A DNA stretch of 36,367 bases from NCBI RefSeq assembly GCF_001422365.1, contig NZ_LMMT01000039.1:271503-307869 (forward strand), read 5' to 3'. A program made the position numbers and the translations under genes. This stretch comes from Pseudorhodoferax sp. Leaf265. GTDB taxonomy: Bacteria > Pseudomonadota > Gammaproteobacteria > Burkholderiales > Burkholderiaceae_C. Below the pieces are notes generated by a model, which was not told where the DNA came from, ran no database searches, and saw nothing but the letters and a program-made list of their open reading frames with translations. Shown piece by piece: positions 1 to 9,828 of the stretch. How positions within the stretch are numbered: position 1 is the stretch's first letter; every line of letters starts with the position of its first letter.

Positions 1-540
1 GAACTGACTCATTGCGCTTGTTCGAATGCAGTGAACGAAGTGAACAGCATGAGTTGCGCAATGCAGCCCATGGCGCGAGCACCGCAGGTTGCCCGGAGCG
101 CCAGCGGAGGGACAGGGGCACCGGGGTCGCCTTCTTTTGCCTACTTTTCTTGGCGGGACAAGAAAAGTAGGTCGGGGTGTGGGGGAGAAGCCCCCACCTC
201 CTCACTTCGATCCACCGTAGTGTCATTTGCTGGCACCGGAGGCCGGGATGTGCGCCCGGCAGCGCAGTCACTTTCTCTTGTTCCGCCAAGAGAAAGTAAC
301 CAAAGAGAAGGCGGCCCCGGTCCCCACGACCCTCCGCTGGCGCTCCGGGCAACCTGCGGTGCTCGCGGCCTGGGCGCATTGCACAACTCGCACCACTCAC
401 TGCGTTCGTTCAGCTCGAACAAGTGCAATGAGTCAGATGTTGAAGCGCGAGGTTCCCCGCGCCGCCCAGGCCACTGCGCTCCTCGGCGTGGGCACAGGGG
501 TGGGAGCGGGGTCACACACGGGCCATCGCTGCGCTCGGCC
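1..540. repeat. Large palindromic intergenic repeat, copy A (left end cut by window edge)
   Basis: No credible gene lies in the first 586 bases. The stretch is an imperfect inverted repeat. The left arm, starting with TGACTCATTG at 5-14, returns as its reverse complement around 425-435, and the two arms carry the same ordered blocks. Inside are four hairpins: a 13-bp stem at 140-152/159-171 with a 6-nt loop; GTGGGGG/CCCCCAC at 179-185/191-197; GCCGGG/CCCGGC at 242-247/255-260; and an 11-bp stem at 270-280/287-297. The first and last are inverted versions of one motif. The right end is the block GGCCATCGCTGCGCTCGGCC (521-540), only 46 nt before the ABC ATPase start. The open frames across it follow arm symmetry and base composition, and I do not accept them as genes. 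Confidence 0.85.
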
Positions 541-586
541 GCGCTTCTGTTCGCCCTGCGGGCAACTCGTTGTGAGGACCATTGAT

Positions 587-2437
<1,851 letters not shown>

Positions 2438-2528
2438 GGGCTGGCCCTTCTGTCGCGCAAGTGATCGCAGGCGCCGCGCCGCTTTGGCACGCTGGCCCTC
2501 CCATTCCAACACCACGAGGACAAGCCAT

Positions 2529-3335
2529 ATGGCGGAACAACTGAGCGGCAAGGTCGCCATCATCACGGGCGCCGGCTCGGGCATCGGCCGCGCTGCGGCG
2601 CTGCGCTTCGCCGCCGAGGGCGCGCGGCTCGTGCTGGGCGACAAGACCGAGGCCGTGCACGCCACCGCGCGCGCCGTGCAGGAGGCCGGCGGCCAGGCCG
2701 TGGCGCTGCAGATCGACGCAGGCCTGGAGCCCGACGTGGCCCGGCTCGTGGCCGCCGCGCAGCAGCAGTACGGCCAGCTCGACGTGGCTTTCGCCAACGC
2801 CGGCATCTCGGGCGGCCGCGCCGGCATCTTCGAGCTGACACCCGAGGCCTGGACCGAGGTGCTGCGCGTGAACCTGATCGGCCCCTGGCTCATGGTCAAG
2901 CACGCCGGCAAGGCCCTGGCTGAAGCGGGCCGCGGCGGCTCCATCATCTGCACGGCCTCGGTGGCCGGCATCCGCTCGGGTGCGGGCGGGCCGGCGTATT
3001 CGGCGTCGAAGGCCGGCGTGATCAACCTGGTCATGGTCTCGGCCCAGCAGCTGTGCGAGAGCAATGTGCGCGTCAACGCCATCTGCCCGGGCCTGACCGA
3101 GACCGGCATGACCCAGCCCACCTTCGACTACGCGCGCGAGAAGGGCGTGGACCACAAGCTCGGCCGCCTGAACCCGCTGCGCCGCGCCGCCCAGCCCGAA
3201 GAGCTGGCGCAGGTCGCGCTGTTCCTCGCGTCCGACCAGAGCAGCTATGTGAACGGCCAGGCCATCGCGGTGGACGGCGGGCTGTCGAGCTCGCACCCCG
3301 TCACGCGGCAGCTGCCCGGCCAGACCGCCGTCTGA
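2529..3335 (+). CDS. Short-chain dehydrogenase/reductase (SDR family)
   Basis: A 268-residue classical SDR, probably an NAD(P)-dependent alcohol/ketone oxidoreductase acting on a hydroxyacyl or oxoacyl intermediate. Visible motifs are the cofactor-binding TGAGSGIG at 13-20, NAG at 90-92, the catalytic YSASK with Tyr157 and Lys161, and the C-terminal VDGG. The ATG at 2529 has GAGGA eight bases upstream (2516-2520); the longer open frame from 2484 would run through the ribosome binding site. It is followed after 10 nt by the acyl-CoA dehydrogenase pair, so it is probably co-transcribed with them. Substrate specificity cannot be read from the sequence; a 3-hydroxyacyl or 4-oxoacyl substrate fits the neighbourhood. 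Confidence 0.9.
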   Translation: MAEQLSGKVAIITGAGSGIGRAAALRFAAEGARLVLGDKTEAVHATARAVQEAGGQAVALQIDAGLEPDVARLVAAAQQQYGQLDVAFANAGISGGRAGIFELTPEAWTEVLRVNLIGPWLMVKHAGKALAEAGRGGSIICTASVAGIRSGAGGPAYSASKAGVINLVMVSAQQLCESNVRVNAICPGLTETGMTQPTFDYAREKGVDHKLGRLNPLRRAAQPEELAQVALFLASDQSSYVNGQAIAVDGGLSSSHPVTRQLPGQTAV

Positions 3336-3345
3336 GGAAACCCCC

Positions 3346-4527
3346 ATGGACCTGAACTACTCCCCCGAAGAACTGGCCTTTCGCGACGAGGTGCGCGGCT
3401 GGCTGGACGCCAACCTGCCCGCCGACATCCGCGACAAGGTCACGCACTACAAGGGCCTGTCCAAGGACGACATCCTGCGCTGGCACCGCATCCTGGCCGC
3501 CAAGGGCTGGGCCGTGCCGCACTGGCCCGTGGAGTGGGGCGGCACGGGCTGGAACACCACGCAGCGCTACCTCTACGACGAGCAGTTCGGCCTGGCCGGC
3601 GCGCCCGCGCTGCCGCCTTTCGGGCCCAGCATGTGCGCCTCGGTGCTGCTCAAGTTCGGCACGCCGCAGCAGAAGGAGCGCTTCCTGCCACGCATCCGCG
3701 AGGGGCAGGACTTCTGGGTGCAGGGCTACTCGGAACCCGGCGCCGGCTCGGACCTGGCCGCGCTCAAGACGCGCGCCGTGCGCGACGGCGACGTCTACCG
3801 CGTCACAGGCCAGAAGATCTGGACCACGCTGGGCCATTTCGGCGACTGGATCTTCTGCCTGGTGCGCACCGACGCCACGGCCGAGAAGCGCCAGGAAGGC
3901 ATCAGCTTCCTGCTCATCGACATGCAGACACCCGGCATCACGGTGCGCCCGCTGATCCTCATGGACGGCGGCCACGAGGTCAACGAGGTGTTCTTCGACG
4001 ACGTGGTGGTGCCGGTGGAGAACCTCGTGCACGAGGAGAACCGCGGCTGGACCGTCGCCAAGTACCTGCTGGGCCACGAGCGCATGGGCTCGGGAAACGT
4101 GGGCGGTTCGCGCCGCGAACTGGCCGCGCTCAAGGCCCTGGCCCGGCGCGAGCAGAAAGACGGCAAGCCGCTCATGGCCGACCCGCGTTTCCGCGACCGG
4201 CTCTCGCGCGTGGAGATCGAGCTCGACGCGCTGGAACTGACCTCGATGCGCTTTCTGGACAAGATGCGCCGCAGCGGCCAGCCGCCCGGCGCCGACGTGT
4301 CCATGCTCAAGATCCGCGGCACCGAGGTGCAGCAGATGATCACCGAGCTCATGATGCAGGCCGCCGGCCCCACGGCCCAGCTGTTCCAGGCGGAGGAGGG
4401 CGGCGCCATCGACCACGTGACCTCGCGCCTGGCGCCGCGCTACTTCAACTACCGCAAGGCCAGCATCTACGCCGGCTCCAACGAGATCCAGCGCAACATC
4501 ATCGCCAAGATGACCCTCGGGCTGTGA
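3346..4527 (+). CDS. Acyl-CoA dehydrogenase, large-type partner (PimC-like)
   Basis: A 393-residue flavoprotein of the acyl-CoA dehydrogenase family, expected to introduce a 2,3 double bond into an acyl-CoA with electrons passed to ETF. The N-terminal helical domain is followed by the FAD-contact segment GYSEPGAGSDLA (from residue 127) and WTTLGHF, then by the C-terminal helical domain ending in YAGSNEIQRN (375-384). At the place where medium-chain dehydrogenase has its catalytic Glu (YEGT) this protein has Ala376, so any base must come from another helix, as it does in isovaleryl- and long-chain enzymes. It lies 13 nt before a second, shorter dehydrogenase. Such large/small pairs are known for pimeloyl-CoA dehydrogenase (PimC/PimD), which suggests a heteromeric enzyme. 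Confidence 0.93.
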   Translation: MDLNYSPEELAFRDEVRGWLDANLPADIRDKVTHYKGLSKDDILRWHRILAAKGWAVPHWPVEWGGTGWNTTQRYLYDEQFGLAGAPALPPFGPSMCASVLLKFGTPQQKERFLPRIREGQDFWVQGYSEPGAGSDLAALKTRAVRDGDVYRVTGQKIWTTLGHFGDWIFCLVRTDATAEKRQEGISFLLIDMQTPGITVRPLILMDGGHEVNEVFFDDVVVPVENLVHEENRGWTVAKYLLGHERMGSGNVGGSRRELAALKALARREQKDGKPLMADPRFRDRLSRVEIELDALELTSMRFLDKMRRSGQPPGADVSMLKIRGTEVQQMITELMMQAAGPTAQLFQAEEGGAIDHVTSRLAPRYFNYRKASIYAGSNEIQRNIIAKMTLGL

Positions 4528-4540
4528 GCGGGAACACGAC

Positions 4541-5656
4541 ATGAACTTCGAACTCAGCGACGAACAACAGCAGCTTTCCGAGTCGGTCCGCAAGTACCTC
4601 GCCAGCCACTACGGCTTCGAGCAGCGCAAGGCCGTGATCGCGTCTCCGCAGGGGCAGAGCGATGCCGCCTGGCACGCCTTCGCCGAGATGGGCCTCACGG
4701 CCATCGCACTGCCCGAGGCCGATGGCGGTTTCGGCGGTGGTGCGGTGGACCTGATGCCCGTCATGGAAGCCTTCGGCGAGGCGCTCGTGGTCGAGCCCCT
4801 GCTCGACGGCATCGTGGCCGGCCGCCTGGTGGCGCGCACGGGCAGCGCGGCGCAGCGTGCAGCCCTGCTGCCGGGCCTGGCCGACGGCTCGGCCGCGCTG
4901 TCCCTGGCTTACCTGGAGCCGGGCCGCCGCTACGCGCAGGTGCCAGCGACCACCGCCGCGCGCAGCAGTGGCGCAGGCTGGGTGCTGGACGGCGCCAAGA
5001 GCGTGGTGGTCGGCGCGGCCAGCGCGGCGCGCCTCATCGTCTCGGCCCGCACCCAGGGCGGCACCAGCCTGTTCGTGATCGACCCGCGTGCGGCCGGTGT
5101 CACGCTGAACCCCAGCCGCACGGTGGATGGCCGGCGCGTGGCCGACGTGGCCTTTCGCTCCGTGCAACTCGGCGCCGACGCGCTGCTGGGAGCACAGGGC
5201 ACGGCCCAGCCACAGCTTGACGAAGCCCTGGACTTCGCCTGCGCGCTGCAGTGCGCCGACGCCATCGGCGCCATGCGCTACGCCCACGAGGCCACGCTGG
5301 AGTACACCAAGACGCGCAAGCAGTTCGGTACGCCCATCGCCTCGTTCCAGGTGCTGCAGCACCGCATGGTCGAGATGCTGATCACGCTGGAGCAGGCCCG
5401 CTCCATGGCCATCCTGGCCGCGGCGCGTGTCGACGGCGCTGTCGATGCCGACCAGCGCCGCCGCGCGGTGTCGGCCGCCAAGGTCAAGATCGCCGACGCG
5501 GCCCGGCTCATCAGCCAGGAGTCCGTGCAGCTGCACGGCGGCATGGGCATGACCGAGGAGCTCAAGGTCTCGCACACGTTCCGCCGCCTGACCACGGCCG
5601 GCCAGCGCTTCGGCGACGCAGACCACCACCTGGAGCGCTTCGCTTCCCTCGACTGA
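4541..5656 (+). CDS. Acyl-CoA dehydrogenase, small-type partner (PimD-like)
   Basis: A 371-residue acyl-CoA dehydrogenase homologue. It starts MNFELSDEQQQL, has the family's N-terminal helical domain, a divergent middle beta domain lacking the classic SEP/WITN blocks, and the C-terminal segment QLHGGMGMTEE at 330-340. The ATG follows a GCGGGAACACGAC leader, 13 nt after the stop of the preceding dehydrogenase gene. The weak FAD-contact motifs in the middle domain, together with an upstream partner that keeps them, fit the idea that the two proteins form mixed oligomers with shared active sites; that is inference by analogy with known heteromeric acyl-CoA dehydrogenases. It probably acts on the same acyl-CoA as its neighbour. 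Confidence 0.9.
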   Translation: MNFELSDEQQQLSESVRKYLASHYGFEQRKAVIASPQGQSDAAWHAFAEMGLTAIALPEADGGFGGGAVDLMPVMEAFGEALVVEPLLDGIVAGRLVARTGSAAQRAALLPGLADGSAALSLAYLEPGRRYAQVPATTAARSSGAGWVLDGAKSVVVGAASAARLIVSARTQGGTSLFVIDPRAAGVTLNPSRTVDGRRVADVAFRSVQLGADALLGAQGTAQPQLDEALDFACALQCADAIGAMRYAHEATLEYTKTRKQFGTPIASFQVLQHRMVEMLITLEQARSMAILAAARVDGAVDADQRRRAVSAAKVKIADAARLISQESVQLHGGMGMTEELKVSHTFRRLTTAGQRFGDADHHLERFASLD

Positions 5657-5730
5657 ACCCGAGGAAAACCCTTGGTGCTGCTGTCTCGCCCTGGACTGCC
5701 GGCGCGCAGCAGCCCTTCCATACTGGCCGG

Positions 5731-6687
5731 ATGAACGCAGCACTCCCCCCCAGCACGCCAGCGGGCCTCGCGTCCGTCGACAGCGTCACCGCCCTGCTCG
5801 AACGCGTGGGCTACATCGCCTCGCGCCCCATCGCCACCGCGCTCTACCTGGCCCACCACCTGCGCAAGCCGGTGCTGATCGAAGGCCCGGCCGGCGTGGG
5901 CAAGACCGAGCTGGCGGTTTCGGCCGCGCGCGCCCTGCAGTTCGAACTGCTGCGCCTGCAGTGCTACGAGGGTCTGGACGACAGCAAGGCGCTGTACGAG
6001 TGGAAGTACGGCAAGCAGCTGCTCTACACGCAGATCCTCAAGGAGAAGATCGGCCTGCTGGTGGACGATGCCGACACGCTGTCCAGCGCCTTCGGCAAGC
6101 TCGCGGGCTTCCAGGACCTGTTCTTCTCGCGCGACTTCCTGGAGCCGCGCCCGCTGCTGCAAGCCATGGAGCAGCCCGGCGGCAGCGTGCTGCTGATCGA
6201 CGAGATCGACAAGTCCGAGGAGTCCTTCGAGGCCCTGCTGCTCGAGGTGCTGGCCGACTACCAGGTCACCATCCCCGAGATCGGCACCATCCGCGCCGAG
6301 GTGCCGCCGCTGGTCATCCTCACGTCCAACAACACGCGCGAGCTCGGCGACGCGCTCAAGCGCCGCTGCCTGCACCTGCACATCGGTTTTCCGGACGCGG
6401 CGCTGGAGCAGCGCGTGCTGCGCGCACGCGTGCCCGGCATCCAGGACCAGCTGCTGGCCCAGCTCGTGGCCTTCGTGCAGGCGCTGCGGGCCGACAACAT
6501 CCGCAAGCCGCCCTCCATCGCCGAATCCGTGGACTGGGCGCGCACGCTGATGCTGTTGCACGCGAGCGTGCTCGACGAGCAGACGGTCCGCGACACGCTG
6601 GGCGTGCTGCTCAAGCGCGAGACCGACGTGCGCGAGGTCGAAGGCCGGATCGCCAAGATGACCCAGGCCGCGCTGGCCGCCGGGTGA
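5731..6687 (+). CDS. MoxR-family AAA+ ATPase (CoxD-like)
   Basis: A 318-residue AAA+ ATPase of the MoxR group, whose members act as chaperones or metal/cofactor-insertion helpers together with VWA-domain proteins. It has Walker A GPAGVGKT at 52-59, Walker B VLLIDE at 153-158, sensor-1 LTSNN at 198-202 and an arginine pair in KRRC. The ATG at 5731 fits the start of similarity, but no strong ribosome binding site precedes it, and the 74-nt gap after the dehydrogenase gene may hold a weak promoter. The stop overlaps the next gene's start (TGATG), so the pair is translationally coupled. CoxD/CoxE pairs usually accompany molybdenum hydroxylases; none lies here. Confidence 0.93.
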   Translation: MNAALPPSTPAGLASVDSVTALLERVGYIASRPIATALYLAHHLRKPVLIEGPAGVGKTELAVSAARALQFELLRLQCYEGLDDSKALYEWKYGKQLLYTQILKEKIGLLVDDADTLSSAFGKLAGFQDLFFSRDFLEPRPLLQAMEQPGGSVLLIDEIDKSEESFEALLLEVLADYQVTIPEIGTIRAEVPPLVILTSNNTRELGDALKRRCLHLHIGFPDAALEQRVLRARVPGIQDQLLAQLVAFVQALRADNIRKPPSIAESVDWARTLMLLHASVLDEQTVRDTLGVLLKRETDVREVEGRIAKMTQAALAAG

Positions 6688-8021
6688 TGGACAGCATCCT
6701 CGCCGGCTTCGTGCGTGCGCTGCGGGCCGCGGGGGCCGAGGCGTCCACGGCCGAGACCATCGACGCGGCACGTGCGCTGGCGCTCGTGGGCTATGCCGAC
6801 CGCACCGGCCTCAAGGCGGCGCTGGGCCTGGTGCTGGCCAAGTCCGAGGACGAGAAGCAGATCCACGACGAGGTCTTCGACCTCTATTTCGGCCGGCCGC
6901 AGCCCGTGGCGATGGACCAGGCTCCCGCGCGGCTGCGCACCGGCGACGCGGCAGTCGACGCGCTGCTCGACCTGGCCCAGCCCGGTGCGGACGGGCAGGG
7001 CGGCGATGCGCTGGCCGCTGCGCTCGCACGCGCTGCCGCGAGCGCCGGCGTGGACGAGATCCGCTTCGCCACGCAGACCGGCTACTACGCGCGCCAGACG
7101 CTGGAGGCGCTGGGCATCGCACCGCTCGAGGCCCGGCTGGCCGAACGCCGTGGCGACCCCGAGGCCCAGGCCGAGGTGCAGGCCCTGGAAGCCGCGCGCG
7201 ACCAGCTGCGCCGCCAGGCCCGCGCCGTCGTGCAGCAGCGCTACGCCATCTTCGGCAAGCCCGCCACCGAGGCCTTCATGACCGAGGTGGTCGTCACGCG
7301 CGCACTGGGCCGCATGGCACCGGCAGAGATGGAGCGCATGAAGGCGGCCGTCGCCCGCATGGCGCGCAAGCTCGCGGCGCGCCACGCCCGCCGCCAGCGC
7401 GTGGAGCTGCGCGGCCAGCTGGACCTGCGCCGCACCATGCGCGCGAACGCCGGCCACGACGGCGTGCCCATCACCTTGGCCTTCAAGCACCGCCGCCGCG
7501 ACAAGCCACGCATCGTCGCGGTCTGCGACGTTTCGGGCTCGGTGGCGTCCCATGTGCGCTTCCTGCTGCTGTTCCTCTACGCGCTGCACGACGCGGTGGG
7601 CGACCTGCGCAGCTTCGCGTTTTCCAACCGCCTCCAGGACGTGGCCGAGCCGCTGGAAAAGCTGCCCTTCGACGACGCGATGGCGCTGATCCTCAAGGAG
7701 GTCGGCAACGGCTCCACCGACTACGGCCAGGCCTGGGTCGACCTGCACGACCGGCACTGGGACGCCATCGACCGCCGCACCACCGTGATCGTGCTCGGCG
7801 ACGGCCGCAGCAACGGTGCCGATCCGCGGCTGGACCTGTTCGCCGAATTGGCCGGCCGCGCCAAGCGCGTGGTCTGGCTCTGCCCTGAGGCCGAGGGCCG
7901 CTGGGGCACGGGCGACAGCGCGATGCTGCGCTACCGGCCCTACTGCACCAGCATGTCGCACTGCGCGACGGCGGCGGATCTGGAGCGAACCCTGGATGAG
8001 GCCCTGGAGGCCTACCACTGA
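6687..8021 (+). CDS. VWA-domain protein, CoxE-like partner of MoxR ATPase
   Basis: A 444-residue protein with a C-terminal von Willebrand factor A domain of the CoxE type. The metal-dependent adhesion site is recognisable: DVSGS at 281-285 supplies the Asp-x-Ser-x-Ser element, followed by a GSTDYG threonine region and a VIVLGDGRSNG aspartate. The N-terminal half is helical and rich in Ala and Arg. The start ATG overlaps the stop of the MoxR gene by one base, and the two almost certainly work together, the ATPase remodelling a client recruited by the VWA protein. The client is unknown; the acyl-CoA dehydrogenases upstream are one possibility, a distant molybdenum enzyme another. The gene ends 24 nt before repeat copy B. 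Confidence 0.92.
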   Translation: MDSILAGFVRALRAAGAEASTAETIDAARALALVGYADRTGLKAALGLVLAKSEDEKQIHDEVFDLYFGRPQPVAMDQAPARLRTGDAAVDALLDLAQPGADGQGGDALAAALARAAASAGVDEIRFATQTGYYARQTLEALGIAPLEARLAERRGDPEAQAEVQALEAARDQLRRQARAVVQQRYAIFGKPATEAFMTEVVVTRALGRMAPAEMERMKAAVARMARKLAARHARRQRVELRGQLDLRRTMRANAGHDGVPITLAFKHRRRDKPRIVAVCDVSGSVASHVRFLLLFLYALHDAVGDLRSFAFSNRLQDVAEPLEKLPFDDAMALILKEVGNGSTDYGQAWVDLHDRHWDAIDRRTTVIVLGDGRSNGADPRLDLFAELAGRAKRVVWLCPEAEGRWGTGDSAMLRYRPYCTSMSHCATAADLERTLDEALEAYH

Positions 8022-8044
8022 TGGCGCCGCCGCCCGCAACCCGA

Positions 8045-8713
8045 GGCCGAGCGAAGCAATGGCCCGAACCTCAGGCCGAGCGCAGCGATGGCCCGAATGG
8101 GACTGTCCCCTGTGCCCCTGCCGAGGAGCGCAGCGCCAGGGGCTGCGCAAGGGCACCTTGCGCTTCAATAACTGACTCATTGCGCTTGTTCGAGCTGAGT
8201 GAACGCAGTGAACGGTGCGAGTTGCGCAATGCAGCCCATGGCGCGAGCACCGCAGGTTGCCCGGAGCGCAGCGGAGGGACAGGGGCACCGGGGTCGCCTT
8301 CTCTTTGCTTACTTTCTCTTGGCGAAGCAAGAGAAAGTAAGTCGGGGTGTGGGGGTGAAGCCCCCACCTCCTCACCTCGATCAGACGTCGTGTTTCCTGC
8401 TGGCGCCAGAGGCCGGGATGTGCGCCCGGCAGCGCAGTCACTTTCTTTCGTTTCGCCGAAAGAAAGTAACCAAAGAAAGGGCGGCCCCGGTCCCCACGAC
8501 CCTCCGCTGGCGCTCCGGCCAACCTGCGGTGCTCGCGGCCTGGGCGCATCGTGCAACTCGCTGCGTTCGCTGCGCTCTCTCCGCTCAGACAAGCACGATG
8601 AGTCAGATGTTGAAGCGCGAGGTTCCCCGCGCCGCCCAGTCCACTGCGCTCCTCGGCGTGGGCACAGGGGCCCCGGGAGCGGGGTCACAGCCGGCCCATC
8701 GCTGCGCTCGGCC
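8045..8713. repeat. Large palindromic intergenic repeat, copy B (complete)
   Basis: The 715 bases between the VWA gene and the kinase gene hold one complete palindromic element and no credible gene. The outermost mirrored blocks start at 8074 (GGCCGAGCGCAGCGATGGCC) and end at 8713, where the same block returns inverted with one extra C. An extra, slightly different copy of the left block lies at 8045. Moving inward, the arms share a CTCCTCGGC block, a TTGAAGCGC/GCGCTTCAA block, TGACTCATTG, and a block around GCGAGCACCGCAGGTTG. Inside are a 14-bp perfect hairpin (8308-8321/8328-8341, loop GCGAAG), a GTGGGGG/CCCCCAC hairpin, GCCGGG/CCCGGC, and an 11-bp hairpin (8440-8450/8457-8467, loop TTTCGC). 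Open frames cross it on both strands, as expected from a palindrome, but none has a ribosome binding site or domain I trust. Confidence 0.9.
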
Positions 8714-8736
8714 CCGGCCCTTCATGGACAACCGAC

Positions 8737-9804
8737 ATGACTGAAACCTCATCCACTCCCCACGGCTTCGACGAAGCCGCACTGCACCGCTGGCTGACCC
8801 AGAACGTCCAAGGCTTCACCGGCCCCATGACCGTCAGCAAGTTCCCCGGCGGCCAGTCCAACCCCACCTACAGCATCGCCACGCCCGGCCAGCGCTACGT
8901 GATGCGCGCCAAGCCCGGCCCCGCGGCCAAGCTGCTGCCCAGCGCGCACGCGGTGGAGCGCGAGTACACCGTGATGCAGGCCCTGCACGGCAGCGGCGTG
9001 CCCGTGGCGCGCATGCTGGCCCTGTGCAGCGACGAATCCGTGATCGGCCGCGTGTTCTTCATCATGGAGCATGTGGAAGGCCGCGTGCTCTGGGATCCGG
9101 CCCTGCCCGGCATGGCGCCCGCCGAGCGTGCCGCCCACTACGCCGAGATGAACCGCGTGATCGCCGCGCTGCACCGCGTGCCCTTCGCCGAACGTGGCCT
9201 GGCAGGCTACGGCAAGCCCGGCAACTACCTGGAGCGCCAGATCGGCCGCTGGGGCAAGCAGTACCAGGCCTCGATCACGCAGCCCATCCCCGAGATGGAC
9301 GCGCTGCTGGCCTGGCTGCCGCTGAACATCCCGGCCAGCGGCCGCGACGACAAGGCCTGCATCGTGCACGGCGACTACCGGCTCGACAACATGATCTTCC
9401 ACCCCAGCGAGCCACGCGTGCTGGCCGTGCTGGACTGGGAGCTCTCCACGCTGGGCCACCCGCTCGCGGACTTCAGCTACCACTGCATGGTCTGGCATGT
9501 GGAGCCGTCCACGCAGCGCGGCCTGGAAGGGCTGGACCTGGCGGCGCTGGGCATCCCCTCGCTGGACGCCTACATGGCCATGTACTGCGCCAACAGCGGC
9601 CTGAGCACGCCCGCGGTGCTGCGCCAGGACTGGTCGTTCTACATGGCCTACAACCTGTTCCGCCTGGCGGCCATCGCCCAGGGCATCGCCAAGCGCGTGG
9701 AGGCCGGCACGGCGTCCAGCGCCCAGGCCAAGGCGGCCGGCGCCAGCGCCGCGCCGCGCGCGCGGCGTGCCTGGCAATGGGCGCAACAGGCACAACAAGC
9801 CTGA
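8737..9804 (+). CDS. APH-fold small-molecule kinase, ACAD10/ACAD11 N-terminal-domain type
   Basis: A 355-residue phosphotransferase of the aminoglycoside phosphotransferase fold. It has a glycine-rich phosphate loop region KFPGGQSNPTY near residues 28-38, the catalytic loop HGDYRLDN at 211-218 with Asp213 as expected base, and the metal-binding segment LDWE at 232-235. This branch matches the kinase domain of animal ACAD10 and ACAD11 and the LvaA kinase of levulinate degradation, which phosphorylate the hydroxyl of 4-hydroxyacyl-CoA. An antibiotic-resistance role is unlikely in this context. It starts 23 nt after repeat copy B and heads an operon with MaoC, crotonase, acyl-CoA synthetase and MATE genes. 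The exact substrate is inference. Confidence 0.88.
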   Translation: MTETSSTPHGFDEAALHRWLTQNVQGFTGPMTVSKFPGGQSNPTYSIATPGQRYVMRAKPGPAAKLLPSAHAVEREYTVMQALHGSGVPVARMLALCSDESVIGRVFFIMEHVEGRVLWDPALPGMAPAERAAHYAEMNRVIAALHRVPFAERGLAGYGKPGNYLERQIGRWGKQYQASITQPIPEMDALLAWLPLNIPASGRDDKACIVHGDYRLDNMIFHPSEPRVLAVLDWELSTLGHPLADFSYHCMVWHVEPSTQRGLEGLDLAALGIPSLDAYMAMYCANSGLSTPAVLRQDWSFYMAYNLFRLAAIAQGIAKRVEAGTASSAQAKAAGASAAPRARRAWQWAQQAQQA

Positions 9805-9828
9805 ACGCATTCCGAAGGAGACAAGCCC

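Noticed and set aside
5657-5730. Terminator from GCTGCTG/CAGCAGC before the MoxR gene
   Set aside because: The loop is over 20 nt and no T run follows; the pairing is not convincing.
8737-9804. Aminoglycoside resistance gene
   Set aside because: The fold is shared, but the sequence matches the ACAD10/11-type kinase branch and lies in an acyl-CoA operon.
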